Assembly (NCBI GenBank): GCA_002429965.1
Contig: DJBG01000113.1
Span: forward strand, 3,546 to 8,738
Direction of reading: 5' to 3'
DNA length: 5,193 nt
Source of the DNA: Hungatella sp. UBA5982
Lineage (GTDB): Bacteria > Bacillota > Clostridia > Lachnospirales > Lachnospiraceae
The translations under genes and the position numbers were made by a program. How positions within the stretch are numbered: the first letter of the stretch is position 1; each line of letters starts with the position of its first letter. Below, one piece after another: positions 1 to 5,193 of the stretch. A model generated the notes under the pieces. It was not told the origin of the DNA and did not search any database. It saw nothing but the letters and a program-made list of their open reading frames with translations.

Positions 1-462
1 GACATTGCAATTGCACTGACATCAAAGGATGAAGACAATCTTGTGGTTTGTGAGCTGTGTAAAAAACGTTTCCACATCAAAAAAACTGTTGCATTGGTGT
101 CCGATCCGAAGAAAACAGACTTCTTCTACACAATGGGCATTGACAGTGTGGTATGCGCCATTTCTGCCGTGACAAGCATCATCGAACAGCAGGCGTTTGT
201 TGATGAAATGGCAAATATTGTCCCCATTGGAGAAGGGCGGATCCAAATCGCAGAGGTGCCTATTACCGGCAGTGCTCCGGTAGTTGGTAAAAAACTTTGG
301 GAGATCGATCTTCCAAAGGAAGTGATCATAGGCTGCATCCTGCGGAGCAATACTGCCATGATCCCCCGCGGCGAAACGAGGATACTTGCCGGCGATGTGC
401 TGGTATTAATATCCAGCAGCGGCCAGGAAATTGCTGCGGTCAAAGGTTTGACTGGAAGGTGA
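1..462 (+). CDS. trkA: Trk system potassium uptake protein TrkA, C-terminal part (5' end outside window)
   Basis: This is the cytoplasmic NAD(H)-binding regulatory subunit of a Trk/Ktr potassium channel; known family members bind the membrane subunit TrkH/KtrB and gate it. The frame is open from base 1 and ends in TGA at 460-462, leaving 153 visible residues. Residues 1 to about 60 look like the end of a Rossmann RCK_N (TrkA_N) domain: the strand and turn IALTSKDEDN, then VCELCKK and a strand VALVSDP, then MGIDSVV. Residues from about 72 to 153 look like an RCK_C (TrkA_C) domain, with VPITGSAPVVGKKLWEIDLP, then IPRGETRILAGDVLVLI near the end, the usual close of this domain. Bacterial TrkA proteins commonly have two RCK_N/RCK_C pairs in about 450 residues, so this is probably the second pair. 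The start and any upstream trkH partner lie outside the window. The family call is firm; single-pair KtrA is the alternative. Confidence 0.9.
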   Translation, partial: DIAIALTSKDEDNLVVCELCKKRFHIKKTVALVSDPKKTDFFYTMGIDSVVCAISAVTSIIEQQAFVDEMANIVPIGEGRIQIAEVPITGSAPVVGKKLWEIDLPKEVIIGCILRSNTAMIPRGETRILAGDVLVLISSSGQEIAAVKGLTGR

Positions 463-563
463 TACTTATGGATCATGGACGTTACGGTAACACCTCCCGG
501 GCTCTGAAACCCTATTACTATATATTTTTAAAACATTGTTTGATGTTCATTTCAATCGTTCCA

Positions 564-572
564 TGGTATACT
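564..572 (+). promoter_or_regulatory. candidate extended -10 promoter for the methyltransferase gene
   Basis: TGGTATACT reads as an extended -10 element (TGn followed by TATACT, one mismatch to TATAAT). It lies about 30 bases before the GTG start at 603, which leaves room for a short leader with the ribosome binding site. No good -35 box sits at 17 bases: the hexamer there is TGTTCA, and TTGATG at 540-545 is 21 bases away. The call therefore rests on the extended -10 alone. The rest of the 463-602 gap holds a small palindrome, GTTACGGTAAC at 481-491, and no convincing terminator after trkA, so read-through from trkA is also possible. Confidence 0.3.
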
Positions 573-588
573 TTGAAGTACTACGTAT

Positions 589-598
589 AAGGCGGTGA
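589..598 (+). promoter_or_regulatory. ribosome binding site that fixes the GTG start at 603
   Basis: AAGGCGGTGA is close to the Shine-Dalgarno consensus AAGGAGGTGA, with one mismatch, and its AAGGCGG core ends 7 bases before the GTG at 603-605. This supports the GTG start over the next in-frame ATG at codon 20, which lies inside the first membrane segment. Confidence 0.7.
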
Positions 599-602
599 TA
601 GA

Positions 603-1193
603 GTGATCTTTCAGATCAGTGTATTTGGATTAATAACCTGTTTTTATATTGGATATTTTATGAAACAGATACTTCTCCGGAAAAAGGGCATTCATACAAA
701 CCGGTTGGCAAAGGGCCGCAAGCCTCCTAAAACGGCTGCAATTGAAACGGCCCTGTTAACGGCTACCTACAGCATTGCAGTCATTCAGTATGCAAGTGTT
801 TTCTTTTCCCGGTTCATACTTACTCTCAAATTCCCAGCAAGCATTCGGTGGGTTGGTATCGCGCTTACAGGAGGCGGCGTCATTTTCTTTATCCTGGCTA
901 TTACCTCCATGCGTGACAGCTGGCGGGCAGGTGTGGACGAAAGCCAAAAGACTGCCATTGTAACAAGTGGAATTTACAGCATCAGCAGAAATCCCGCCTT
1001 TGTGGGCTTTGACATGCTGTACCTTGGCTCTGCACTTGCACTGCCAAACGTCCTCCTTCTGGTTGCGGCGGTCATTGGCATCCTGCTGCTGCATTTACAG
1101 ATCCTGGAGGAAGAAACATATTTGCCCCATGCCTTTGGGGAAGAGTATTTGCAGTACAAAAGCCGCACGCCACGGTATTTTCTGTTTTTCTAG
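603..1193 (+). CDS. isoprenylcysteine carboxyl methyltransferase / phospholipid methyltransferase family membrane protein
   Basis: This is a 196-residue integral membrane protein of the ICMT/PEMT type. The family uses S-adenosylmethionine to methylate lipids or lipid-like substrates at the membrane; the bacterial substrates are mostly unknown. Hydrophobic segments lie at about residues 3-20, 50-69, 83-102 and 134-168, the last long enough for a helical hairpin. The family signature is clear: SWRAGVDESQKT at 106-117, SGIYSISRNPAFVG at 122-135 (the G-x-Y-x-x-x-RNP core with R129, N130 and P131), LYLGSALAL at 139-147, and then EEETYL at 169-174, FGEEYLQY at 178-185 and TPRYF at the end. These match the SAM-binding C-terminal region of the family, and the length is normal. 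The GTG start is chosen for its strong ribosome binding site. It lies 140 bp after trkA on the same strand but has no evident functional link to potassium uptake. The true substrate cannot be read from the sequence. Confidence 0.87.
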   Translation: MIFQISVFGLITCFYIGYFMKQILLRKKGIHTNRLAKGRKPPKTAAIETALLTATYSIAVIQYASVFFSRFILTLKFPASIRWVGIALTGGGVIFFILAITSMRDSWRAGVDESQKTAIVTSGIYSISRNPAFVGFDMLYLGSALALPNVLLLVAAVIGILLLHLQILEEETYLPHAFGEEYLQYKSRTPRYFLFF

Positions 1194-1207
1194 CCCATTA
1201 CAACCCT

Positions 1208-1254
1208 ATGCCCCTTCCTGCAGCAAAACAGTTTGCCTGCCACAGGAAGGGCAT
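1208..1254. terminator. imperfect long hairpin between converging units, candidate bidirectional terminator
   Basis: ATGCCCCTTCCTG (1208-1220) pairs with CAGGAAGGGCAT (1243-1254), leaving one bulged C on the left arm. Inside it, CAGCAAA (1221-1227) can pair with TTTGCCTG (1232-1239), again with one bulged C, to give a nested stem around ACAG. It begins 15 bases after the methyltransferase stop and about 13 bases beyond the stop of the minus-strand phosphatase remnant, exactly where convergent units would end. Neither strand has a clear run of T after the stem, so it is not a textbook intrinsic terminator. It could instead protect transcript ends or block antisense read-through. Confidence 0.45.
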
Positions 1255-1266
1255 ATACACTTGAAT

Positions 1267-1476
1267 CTAAATATTTATTTCCTTTTGCATCTCATGCCAA
1301 ATATACCCATTGCTGACTACGAGATGGCTCTTTATATGAAACTGTACCGGTGAACCATCGAATTCAGCCACCACTCCTCCAGCCTCTTTCACAATCTGAT
1401 AAGCTCCGCTATAATCCCAGGGATGTGCCTATGGCGATCAACGATTCTTCCTGTCAACCTGTAATTCTTTATCCAT
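1267..1476 (-). pseudogene. remnant of an inositol-monophosphatase-family gene (5' deletion, frameshift, internal deletion)
   Basis: Three minus-strand pieces in different frames fit one inositol monophosphatase (SuhB/IMPase) protein in the right order. First, MDKELQV near 1456-1476 resembles the NGKxLxV strand of the family. Second, QEESLIAIGTS at 1421-1453 matches the following strand that ends in a G-T/F-x-P turn; it is one base out of frame with the first piece. Third, 53 residues at 1270-1428, ending in TAG at 1267-1269, hold the family's second signature, HPWDYSGAYQIVKEAGG, then FDGSPV and a normal C-terminus (LVVSNGYIWHEM). The roughly 120 N-terminal residues with the first metal-binding motif (DPIDGT-like) are missing, as are about 65-75 residues between pieces two and three. 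In-frame stops lie at 1429-1431 and 1454-1456. The remnant starts 4 bases after the MgtC-family stop, so it was probably the last gene of that operon. It cannot make an active enzyme. The third piece is a confident match; the first is short and less certain. Confidence 0.8.
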
Positions 1477-1480
1477 CAAA

Positions 1481-2179
1481 CTACAATTCCTCCATATACT
1501 TAAGCCCCTCGGCCATACCAAAAAACTGCAGTACGTTCCCCCGGGGCTCTCTTTTTGCAGTTTTCAATGTGATCATGACAATGATACCGTCTTCTCCCTT
1601 ACCCTTAGCTTTAAATGCCTGGATATCAATAATTTGTATATTCCTCTCTTTGCAGCTTTCCAGAAACAGATTCAAATTTGCCGCAGCATTAAAGTTCATA
1701 TACAGATTAAAGATTCTTGAAGTTGCCATAAGACGGTAGTCAACCTTTTGGAAAACCGTCATAATCAGGCTGATGGCCAATCCCACAAGTATTGCCCCCT
1801 TGTAGAACCCGATGCCAACAGCCAGCCCTGCACAGGCAGCCGCCCACAATCCGGCGGCAGTGGTTAAGCCCCGTACCTGATTATTTCTGGTCACTATGAT
1901 GGTACCTGCCCCTAAAAAGCCTATCCCGCTGACCACCTGCGCGCCAAGCCTTGAGGGATCTGAACCGCCAAAGGTTTGCGAAATATACTGGTTGGTCATC
2001 ATCACCGCTGCCGATCCCATACATACCAGCATATACGTCCGGAATCCTGCCGGCTGCTTCCTGACTTCTCTCTCCATTCCCAGAATGCCGCCTATGATCA
2101 GAGCCAGGCATATACGTACTGTAATTGTAATTTCGTTCAGTTCCTGAAAATCACCTAGGTTCAGCATACGAATCACCAT
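1481..2179 (-). CDS. MgtC/SapB family membrane protein
   Basis: This 232-residue protein has the MgtC N-terminal membrane domain and a soluble C-terminal domain. Salmonella MgtC supports survival in macrophages and low magnesium and acts on the F-type ATPase; most homologues in Gram-positive bacteria are uncharacterised, so no role is assigned here. Family signatures in order are GGILGMERE (30-38), KQPAGFRTYMLVCMGSA (41-57), QVVSGIGFLGAGTII (81-95) and RGLTTAAGLWAAACAGLAVG (103-122). Hydrophobic stretches lie at about 18-35, 48-66, 82-96, 106-124 and 127-144. Residues from about 152 on form a mixed alpha/beta cytoplasmic domain like the ACT-like domain of MgtC. The start is uncertain: the ATG at 2179 gives the longest form, but the ATG at 2167 (M5) is preceded by GGATGGTGAT, a better ribosome binding site. 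Either start overlaps the end of the upstream hydrolase gene, implying translational coupling. Confidence 0.92.
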   Translation of the reverse strand: MVIRMLNLGDFQELNEITITVRICLALIIGGILGMEREVRKQPAGFRTYMLVCMGSAAVMMTNQYISQTFGGSDPSRLGAQVVSGIGFLGAGTIIVTRNNQVRGLTTAAGLWAAACAGLAVGIGFYKGAILVGLAISLIMTVFQKVDYRLMATSRIFNLYMNFNAAANLNLFLESCKERNIQIIDIQAFKAKGKGEDGIIVMITLKTAKREPRGNVLQFFGMAEGLKYMEEL

Positions 2180-2858
2180 CCACGCTTACTACGGAAAATC
2201 CTTTTCCTTCCAACAAATCTTTACAATCAGAATCCAAATGCATGCAAAATACCCTCTTTCTCATCTCATGGGGAATCCATGCCTCCAGTTTACCATAATA
2301 ACAGTGGGTTGCATAGTCAGAATCATGGGTGCTTGTGTCATGATAAATAATTTTGATTTCCCCCTTTCTAAAATCCTCCAGTATTCTTTGAGGCAGATGA
2401 GAGGAATCTCCGCTGTAATAAACCTTTTCTCCATTTACTTTTATGACATAGCCAAAACACTCCATATTATCCACATGCTGAACCTGGATCGCTTCAAATT
2501 CTACACTGCTGCCGTCATAAGCCTCTTTATAACGGTAAAACTCCCTTCCGATCCCCATAAGGCTTAACAGTTGGGCAATCGTAGGTTTGGGATGAATAAC
2601 GGTAACATGCTTCTTATCCAACATGCAATATGTATAAGAAATCAAAGAAGCCAGGCTCCCCACATGATCCGCGTGCAGATGCGTGATCACAACGTAAATT
2701 TCCCTGTATTGTTCAAGATCAACCAATGATAGCAATGTTTCAAATACAGTTTCTCCGCAATCGATCAAATAGAGGTCATTGTTTAATTCAAAATATGCAC
2801 TGGTGTTTTTATACTGAGGATAAAATGCCGATCCACTGCCTAAAAAATGTAATTCCAT
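2151..2858 (-). CDS. metallo-beta-lactamase-fold hydrolase, RNase Z/phosphodiesterase-like
   Basis: This 235-residue cytoplasmic metalloenzyme has no signal peptide. It starts with MELHFLGSGSAF, the typical first strand of RNase Z/ElaC-like and cyclic-phosphate phosphodiesterase members of the fold. Metal ligands are complete: HLHADH gives H60, H62, D64 and H65; H128 lies in VQHVD; D151 lies in YYSGDSSH; and H207 lies in FCMHLDSD. This is the set needed for two metal ions, usually zinc or manganese. It is shorter than full tRNA-processing RNase Z, and I see no clear exosite arm, so a small-molecule phosphodiester is a more likely substrate; that is inference. The ATG at 2858 is chosen over an upstream in-frame ATG at 2897, which lies inside the preceding permease gene, because of a G-rich ribosome binding site just before it and because the fold begins there. 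It follows the permease by 13 bp and overlaps the MgtC-family gene, so it belongs to the transporter operon. Confidence 0.88.
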   Translation of the reverse strand: MELHFLGSGSAFYPQYKNTSAYFELNNDLYLIDCGETVFETLLSLVDLEQYREIYVVITHLHADHVGSLASLISYTYCMLDKKHVTVIHPKPTIAQLLSLMGIGREFYRYKEAYDGSSVEFEAIQVQHVDNMECFGYVIKVNGEKVYYSGDSSHLPQRILEDFRKGEIKIIYHDTSTHDSDYATHCYYGKLEAWIPHEMRKRVFCMHLDSDCKDLLEGKGFSVVSVDGDSYAEPR

Positions 2859-2860
2859 CG

Positions 2861-2871
2861 TCCTCTCCCCC
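2861..2871 (-). promoter_or_regulatory. ribosome binding site that decides the hydrolase start
   Basis: GGGGGAGAGGA on the minus strand directly follows the stop codon of the permease and ends 2 bases before the ATG at 2856-2858, with the GGAG core at a normal distance. It supports starting the hydrolase at 2858 rather than at the upstream in-frame ATG. The preceding gene pair has nearly the same arrangement (a TAG, then AGGGGAGAAGG, then ATG, also a 13-base gap). Confidence 0.7.
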
Positions 2872-3687
2872 CTACTCCTTGATGCCTGCACTGACAAAGC
2901 TGCTCATAAACTGTCTTTGCAGGATGAAAAAGGATATTAATAACGGCAGTATGATAATTAACGTAGCAGCGCAGACATTCGCCCACTGCATATTTGCTTC
3001 CTTGGATTTTGCAAAAATAGCAAGGCCGACCGTCAGGGTACGGTTTGCAGGGGAATTTGTTACAATTAACGGCCACAGATAATTGTTCCAGTGATAGCTG
3101 ACCGAAATGACCGCAAATGACATATATGCCGGCTTTGCACATGGCATATATACCTGCCAGATGGTCTGCCATGTATTTGCGCCGTCAATTCTTGCCGCTT
3201 CCGCTAAGGCCCTTGGTATGGTCTTAAAGTGCTGCCTTAAAAGGAAGATTGCCAGGGCGCTTCCATAAAACGGCAGCATGATGCCCAGCTTTGTATCTGT
3301 AAGCCCCATCTCCGATAAGGTCATAAAGTTAGGCGTAATAAGTACATCATTTGGTATAATGATCTGCATAAAAATCACTGCCATCACCAGATACTGTCCC
3401 TTAAACTCCATGACACCAAGGGCATATCCGGCCAGGGTAGATGTAACAAACTGAATACCAAATGTTACCGCAACAAGGAAGAGGGTATTTAAATAATATC
3501 TTCCAAAGGGTATGGCATTCCACACATACATGATATTGCCCAGAGTAAACTTAGAATTGGGAAAGAACGTCATTTTAAACGTAGGCTCCGTTAAAGCTGT
3601 ACACACAAGCCAAAACAGGGGAGCCATCCACGCGGTTGCCAGCAGTACGGAACAAATGGATATTAATAGTTTTTTCAAGTTCTTCAT
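2872..3687 (-). CDS. carbohydrate ABC transporter permease, CUT1 type (MalG/UgpE-like)
   Basis: This is the second membrane subunit of an ABC importer of the CUT1 family, which takes up oligosaccharides, polyols or glycerol 3-phosphate. Its 271 residues match the family's usual length. An N-terminal helix at about 7-30 is followed by hydrophobic stretches at about 66-92, 100-120, 134-150, 186-208 and 238-256. The cytoplasmic EAA loop that contacts the ATPase is clear: P158, then EAARIDGA at 163-170 and VYMPCAKP at 179-186. The usual LPLLKP reads MPCAKP here, a mild departure. HWNNYLWPLIVT at 199-210 is a hallmark of this subunit, and the C-terminus FVSAGIKE is the typical end. The ATG at 3687 has the ribosome binding site GGGGAGAAGG two bases upstream. 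It follows the partner permease by 13 bp. No ATPase gene is seen here. The substrate cannot be stated from the sequence. Confidence 0.94.
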   Translation of the reverse strand: MKNLKKLLISICSVLLATAWMAPLFWLVCTALTEPTFKMTFFPNSKFTLGNIMYVWNAIPFGRYYLNTLFLVAVTFGIQFVTSTLAGYALGVMEFKGQYLVMAVIFMQIIIPNDVLITPNFMTLSEMGLTDTKLGIMLPFYGSALAIFLLRQHFKTIPRALAEAARIDGANTWQTIWQVYMPCAKPAYMSFAVISVSYHWNNYLWPLIVTNSPANRTLTVGLAIFAKSKEANMQWANVCAATLIIILPLLISFFILQRQFMSSFVSAGIKE

Positions 3688-3700
3688 AACCTTCTCCCCT

Positions 3701-4597
3701 CTAATTATAATGGATCTTCTTATCCTGGCTTATAAATCTCGGCAGTGATACAATTAACAGCAAGACAAGCATGATAACCGTCAGCGCAGAAGACATACCA
3801 TAATTAAAATTCGTAAAGCCCTGCTGGTAAATGTAGTAAAGAAGGAGGGTGCTGGCATTGTTAGGAGCCCCCTCTGTCATGATCACTACATGATCCACAA
3901 GCTTAAAGCTATTTGTAAAGGCAATGGTCGATACAAAAAGAAAAGTAGGGGCCAGTAATGGCAGAGTGATCTTTCTAAAGATTTTTAAGCTTCCAGCCCC
4001 GTCGATCTTTGCAGCCTCCATGACCTCCGTTGATATGCTCTGGATCCCCGACAGGAAAAATACCATCAAATATCCTGCCTCCTTCCATACGTACATGACC
4101 GCCATGGCAGGCAGCACCGTACTCTTCTTTGACAGGACGTTCAACGGACGAAAGCCCATGCTTATGAGCATCTGGTCAAACAATCCGTTTTTCGCCATAT
4201 AGATAAACATCCAGACACTGGCTATGGCTATCATAGGCATTACAACCGGATAGAAGAAAGCCGTTCTTACAAAACCGATGGTCCGGCTACTTCTATTTAC
4301 CAGAACGGCAAGGCCCAATCCCACAGCCATGCTGGGCAATACGGTAATCAGTGCAAAAAAGACTGTATTTCCCATTACCTTCCAAAACAGCTTTGATGAA
4401 AACAGTTTTGCATAGTTTTCCAGTCCAATAAGTTCCGGCGTCCCCATTCCCATTTTGTATTTCATAAGGCTTAAATAAAGGCTCCTGAATACAGGGTACG
4501 CAGTAAATACCAACATGAACGCCAGCGCCGGGGCAACAAGCATCCACGCCGTGAAATTATGTTTCAATTCCTTCCTCTTTTTTAAATCACCATTCAT
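3701..4597 (-). CDS. sugar ABC transporter permease, CUT1 type (MalF/UgpA-like)
   Basis: This is the first membrane subunit of the same importer, 298 residues and normal for the UgpA-like (short MalF) group. A basic N-terminus (KKRKELKH) precedes the first helix at about 15-35, which contains APALAFMLVFTAYPVFRSLYLS, the family's usual opening. Further hydrophobic stretches lie at about 75-100, 109-134, 160-184, 213-230 and 268-286. GLENYAKLF at 58-66 is the common periplasmic motif. The EAA loop reads EAAKIDGAGSLKIFRKITLPLL at about 194-215, with the invariant glycine and the LP pair intact. The ATG at 4597 has the ribosome binding site GAAGGGTGA about 7 bases upstream. Between it and the binding-protein gene lies a strong stem-loop, so this subunit is probably made in smaller amounts than the binding protein. 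Confidence 0.94.
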   Translation of the reverse strand: MNGDLKKRKELKHNFTAWMLVAPALAFMLVFTAYPVFRSLYLSLMKYKMGMGTPELIGLENYAKLFSSKLFWKVMGNTVFFALITVLPSMAVGLGLAVLVNRSSRTIGFVRTAFFYPVVMPMIAIASVWMFIYMAKNGLFDQMLISMGFRPLNVLSKKSTVLPAMAVMYVWKEAGYLMVFFLSGIQSISTEVMEAAKIDGAGSLKIFRKITLPLLAPTFLFVSTIAFTNSFKLVDHVVIMTEGAPNNASTLLLYYIYQQGFTNFNYGMSSALTVIMLVLLLIVSLPRFISQDKKIHYN

Positions 4598-4619
4598 CGA
4601 TCCGTCACCCTTCTTTAAA

Positions 4620-4650
4620 GAAAGGGGTTTGCAAGCTGCAATCCCCTTTC
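4620..4650 (-). promoter_or_regulatory. intercistronic stem-loop between the solute-binding-protein and permease genes
   Basis: Arms at 4620-4633 and 4637-4650 pair over 14 positions with a single T-T mismatch (4628 with 4642), around a 3-base loop. The outer 8 pairs are GAAAGGGG with CCCCTTTC. On the transcribed minus strand the stem begins about 9 bases after the binding-protein stop codon and is followed by TTTAAAG, a weak U-rich tail; the permease ribosome binding site follows shortly after. Such hairpins in binding-protein transporter operons are known to protect the upstream message or to terminate part of the transcripts, giving excess binding protein over permease. A partial (leaky) terminator or a 3'-end stabiliser fits; a full stop is unlikely because no promoter is evident before the permease gene. 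Confidence 0.75.
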
Positions 4651-4659
4651 GGTTTCCTA

Positions 4660-5193
4660 TTATTGAAAATCTGCTAAAACTTCCTCTGCTTCCTCCTGGG
4701 CCTGATCCAGAGCTTCCTGTGTTGTCATGTCTCCCACTACTGCCGCCTGGATGTTATCATTTAAAATTCTCCATATTTCAGCCGCATTATAAGTCGTAAG
4801 CTCCGGTTTTGCATAGGGAAGCTGCTCATAAGCGATGGAAGCCTGAGGAACCTTTGCATAATAATCTTTAATCAGATCCGTATCATAGCAAGACTGTCTG
4901 GTCGCTACGTAACCAGTATCCAGGCTCCACTGGGCTGCTCTTTCCGTAGAAGTAGCAAATTTAATGAATTTCCATGCCGCATCTGCACGCTCCTTTGCAA
5001 TTCCGTTTGAGATATAGAAGTTTCCGCCGCCTGTGGGAGCCGCATCCCGTGCATGTCCCGGCAGGAATGCCGTACCGAACTCAAACTTGGCGTTGCTGTT
5101 GATATTGGCCATATTTCCGGTGGTATGATAGATCATAGCTACTTCCCCAGCCAGGAACTGTGTGGGCAGGTCGGTCCATTGTACGATCCCTTC
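4660..5193 (-). CDS. extracellular solute-binding protein family 1 (UgpB-like), C-terminal part
   Basis: This is the substrate-binding lipoprotein of the ABC importer, which in Gram-positive bacteria would be anchored outside the membrane. The frame is open to the window edge; 177 C-terminal residues are visible, and the signal peptide and N-lobe are outside. Family 1 features include FLAGEVAMIYHTTGNMANI at residues 13-31, a G-rich loop TGGGNFYIS at 54-62, then AAWKFIKFATSTERAAQW, followed by TGYVATRQ, and near the end WRILNDNIQAAVVG and TTQEALDQAQEEAEEVLADF. The order and wording resemble the glycerol-3-phosphate binding protein UgpB more than the maltose protein MalE. By eye, the arginine that in E. 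coli UgpB helps hold the phosphate seems to fall on the tryptophan beside R, so the ligand could be a sugar or polyol instead. It is the first visible gene of the minus-strand operon, separated from the permeases by a stem-loop. Confidence 0.92.
   Translation of the reverse strand, partial: EGIVQWTDLPTQFLAGEVAMIYHTTGNMANINSNAKFEFGTAFLPGHARDAAPTGGGNFYISNGIAKERADAAWKFIKFATSTERAAQWSLDTGYVATRQSCYDTDLIKDYYAKVPQASIAYEQLPYAKPELTTYNAAEIWRILNDNIQAAVVGDMTTQEALDQAQEEAEEVLADFQ

Noticed and set aside
481..491. Palindrome GTTACGGTAAC in the gap after trkA as an operator
   Set aside because: Only five pairs with a one-base centre, no second copy seen, and about 75 bases upstream of the promoter candidate. 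Chance is a sufficient explanation.
297..590. Plus-strand frame of 97 codons overlapping the end of trkA
   Set aside because: It is out of frame with the clear TrkA_C domain, has odd composition (rich in H, R, C and P) and no ribosome binding site.
463..602. Intrinsic terminator after trkA
   Set aside because: The only stem options near GGGCTCTGAAACCC have about three to five weak pairs, and the AT-rich stretch that follows is not a T-run.
1438..1476. A 12-codon peptide MDKELQVDRKNR directly after the MgtC-family stop, as a possible small protein or the true N-terminus of the phosphatase
   Set aside because: One single-base shift makes it run on into QEESLIAIGTS, matching consecutive strands inside the IMPase fold. 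It is better read as an internal piece brought next to mgtC by a 5' deletion.
1350..1739. Plus-strand open frame of 129 codons across the phosphatase remnant and the end of the MgtC-family gene
   Set aside because: It has no ribosome binding site or recognisable domain, and it lies antisense to a clear MgtC-family frame and the IMPase remnant. It is a shadow frame.
2859..2897. Longer form of the hydrolase starting at the ATG at 2897
   Set aside because: The extra 13 residues are polar, lie inside the end of the permease gene and precede the strong ribosome binding site; the conserved fold begins at the ATG at 2858.

Overview
The window looks like chromosomal DNA from a low-to-mid GC Gram-positive anaerobe of the Clostridia, probably Lachnospiraceae-like. 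This is an inference from the strong AGGAGG/GGGGAG-type ribosome binding sites, the codon usage and the protein families (a clostridial-style TrkA, CUT1 sugar-type ABC transporter parts, an MgtC/SapB protein). No RNA gene, CRISPR array, insertion sequence or phage gene was seen.

Layout. The left 1.2 kb is read on the plus strand. It holds the 3' end of trkA, the NAD-binding regulatory subunit of a Trk/Ktr potassium uptake system. A 140-bp gap with a weak promoter candidate follows, then a small membrane protein of the isoprenylcysteine/phospholipid methyltransferase family. The right 3.9 kb is read on the minus strand and converges on it. In transcription order (right to left) it holds the 3' end of a family 1 extracellular solute-binding protein, a stem-loop in the intercistronic gap, two CUT1-type permeases (MalF/UgpA-like, then MalG/UgpE-like), a metallo-beta-lactamase-fold hydrolase, an MgtC/SapB membrane protein, and a broken remnant of an inositol-monophosphatase-family gene. 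From the first permease to the remnant the genes are separated by 13 bp or less, or overlap, so they very likely form one transcript. A long imperfect hairpin at 1208-1254 lies between the two converging units.

How the genes fit together. The binding protein and two permeases make up the outer and membrane parts of an importer for a sugar, polyol or polyol phosphate. The ATPase is not visible; it may lie upstream of the window or be a shared ATPase elsewhere. The hydrolase belongs to a fold that includes many phosphodiesterases, and the damaged last gene belongs to a phosphomonoesterase family. The ancestral operon could therefore have imported a phosphorylated or glycosylated polyol and dephosphorylated it. 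That pathway is a hypothesis.

The least obvious content is the inositol-monophosphatase remnant at 1267-1476. It lacks its 5' half, carries a frameshift and an internal deletion, and is easily missed because no long open frame covers it. The second is the 14-bp stem-loop between the binding-protein gene and the first permease, placed where transporter operons often set unequal expression. I saw no clearly new biological system here; the rest is ordinary accessory metabolism and transport.
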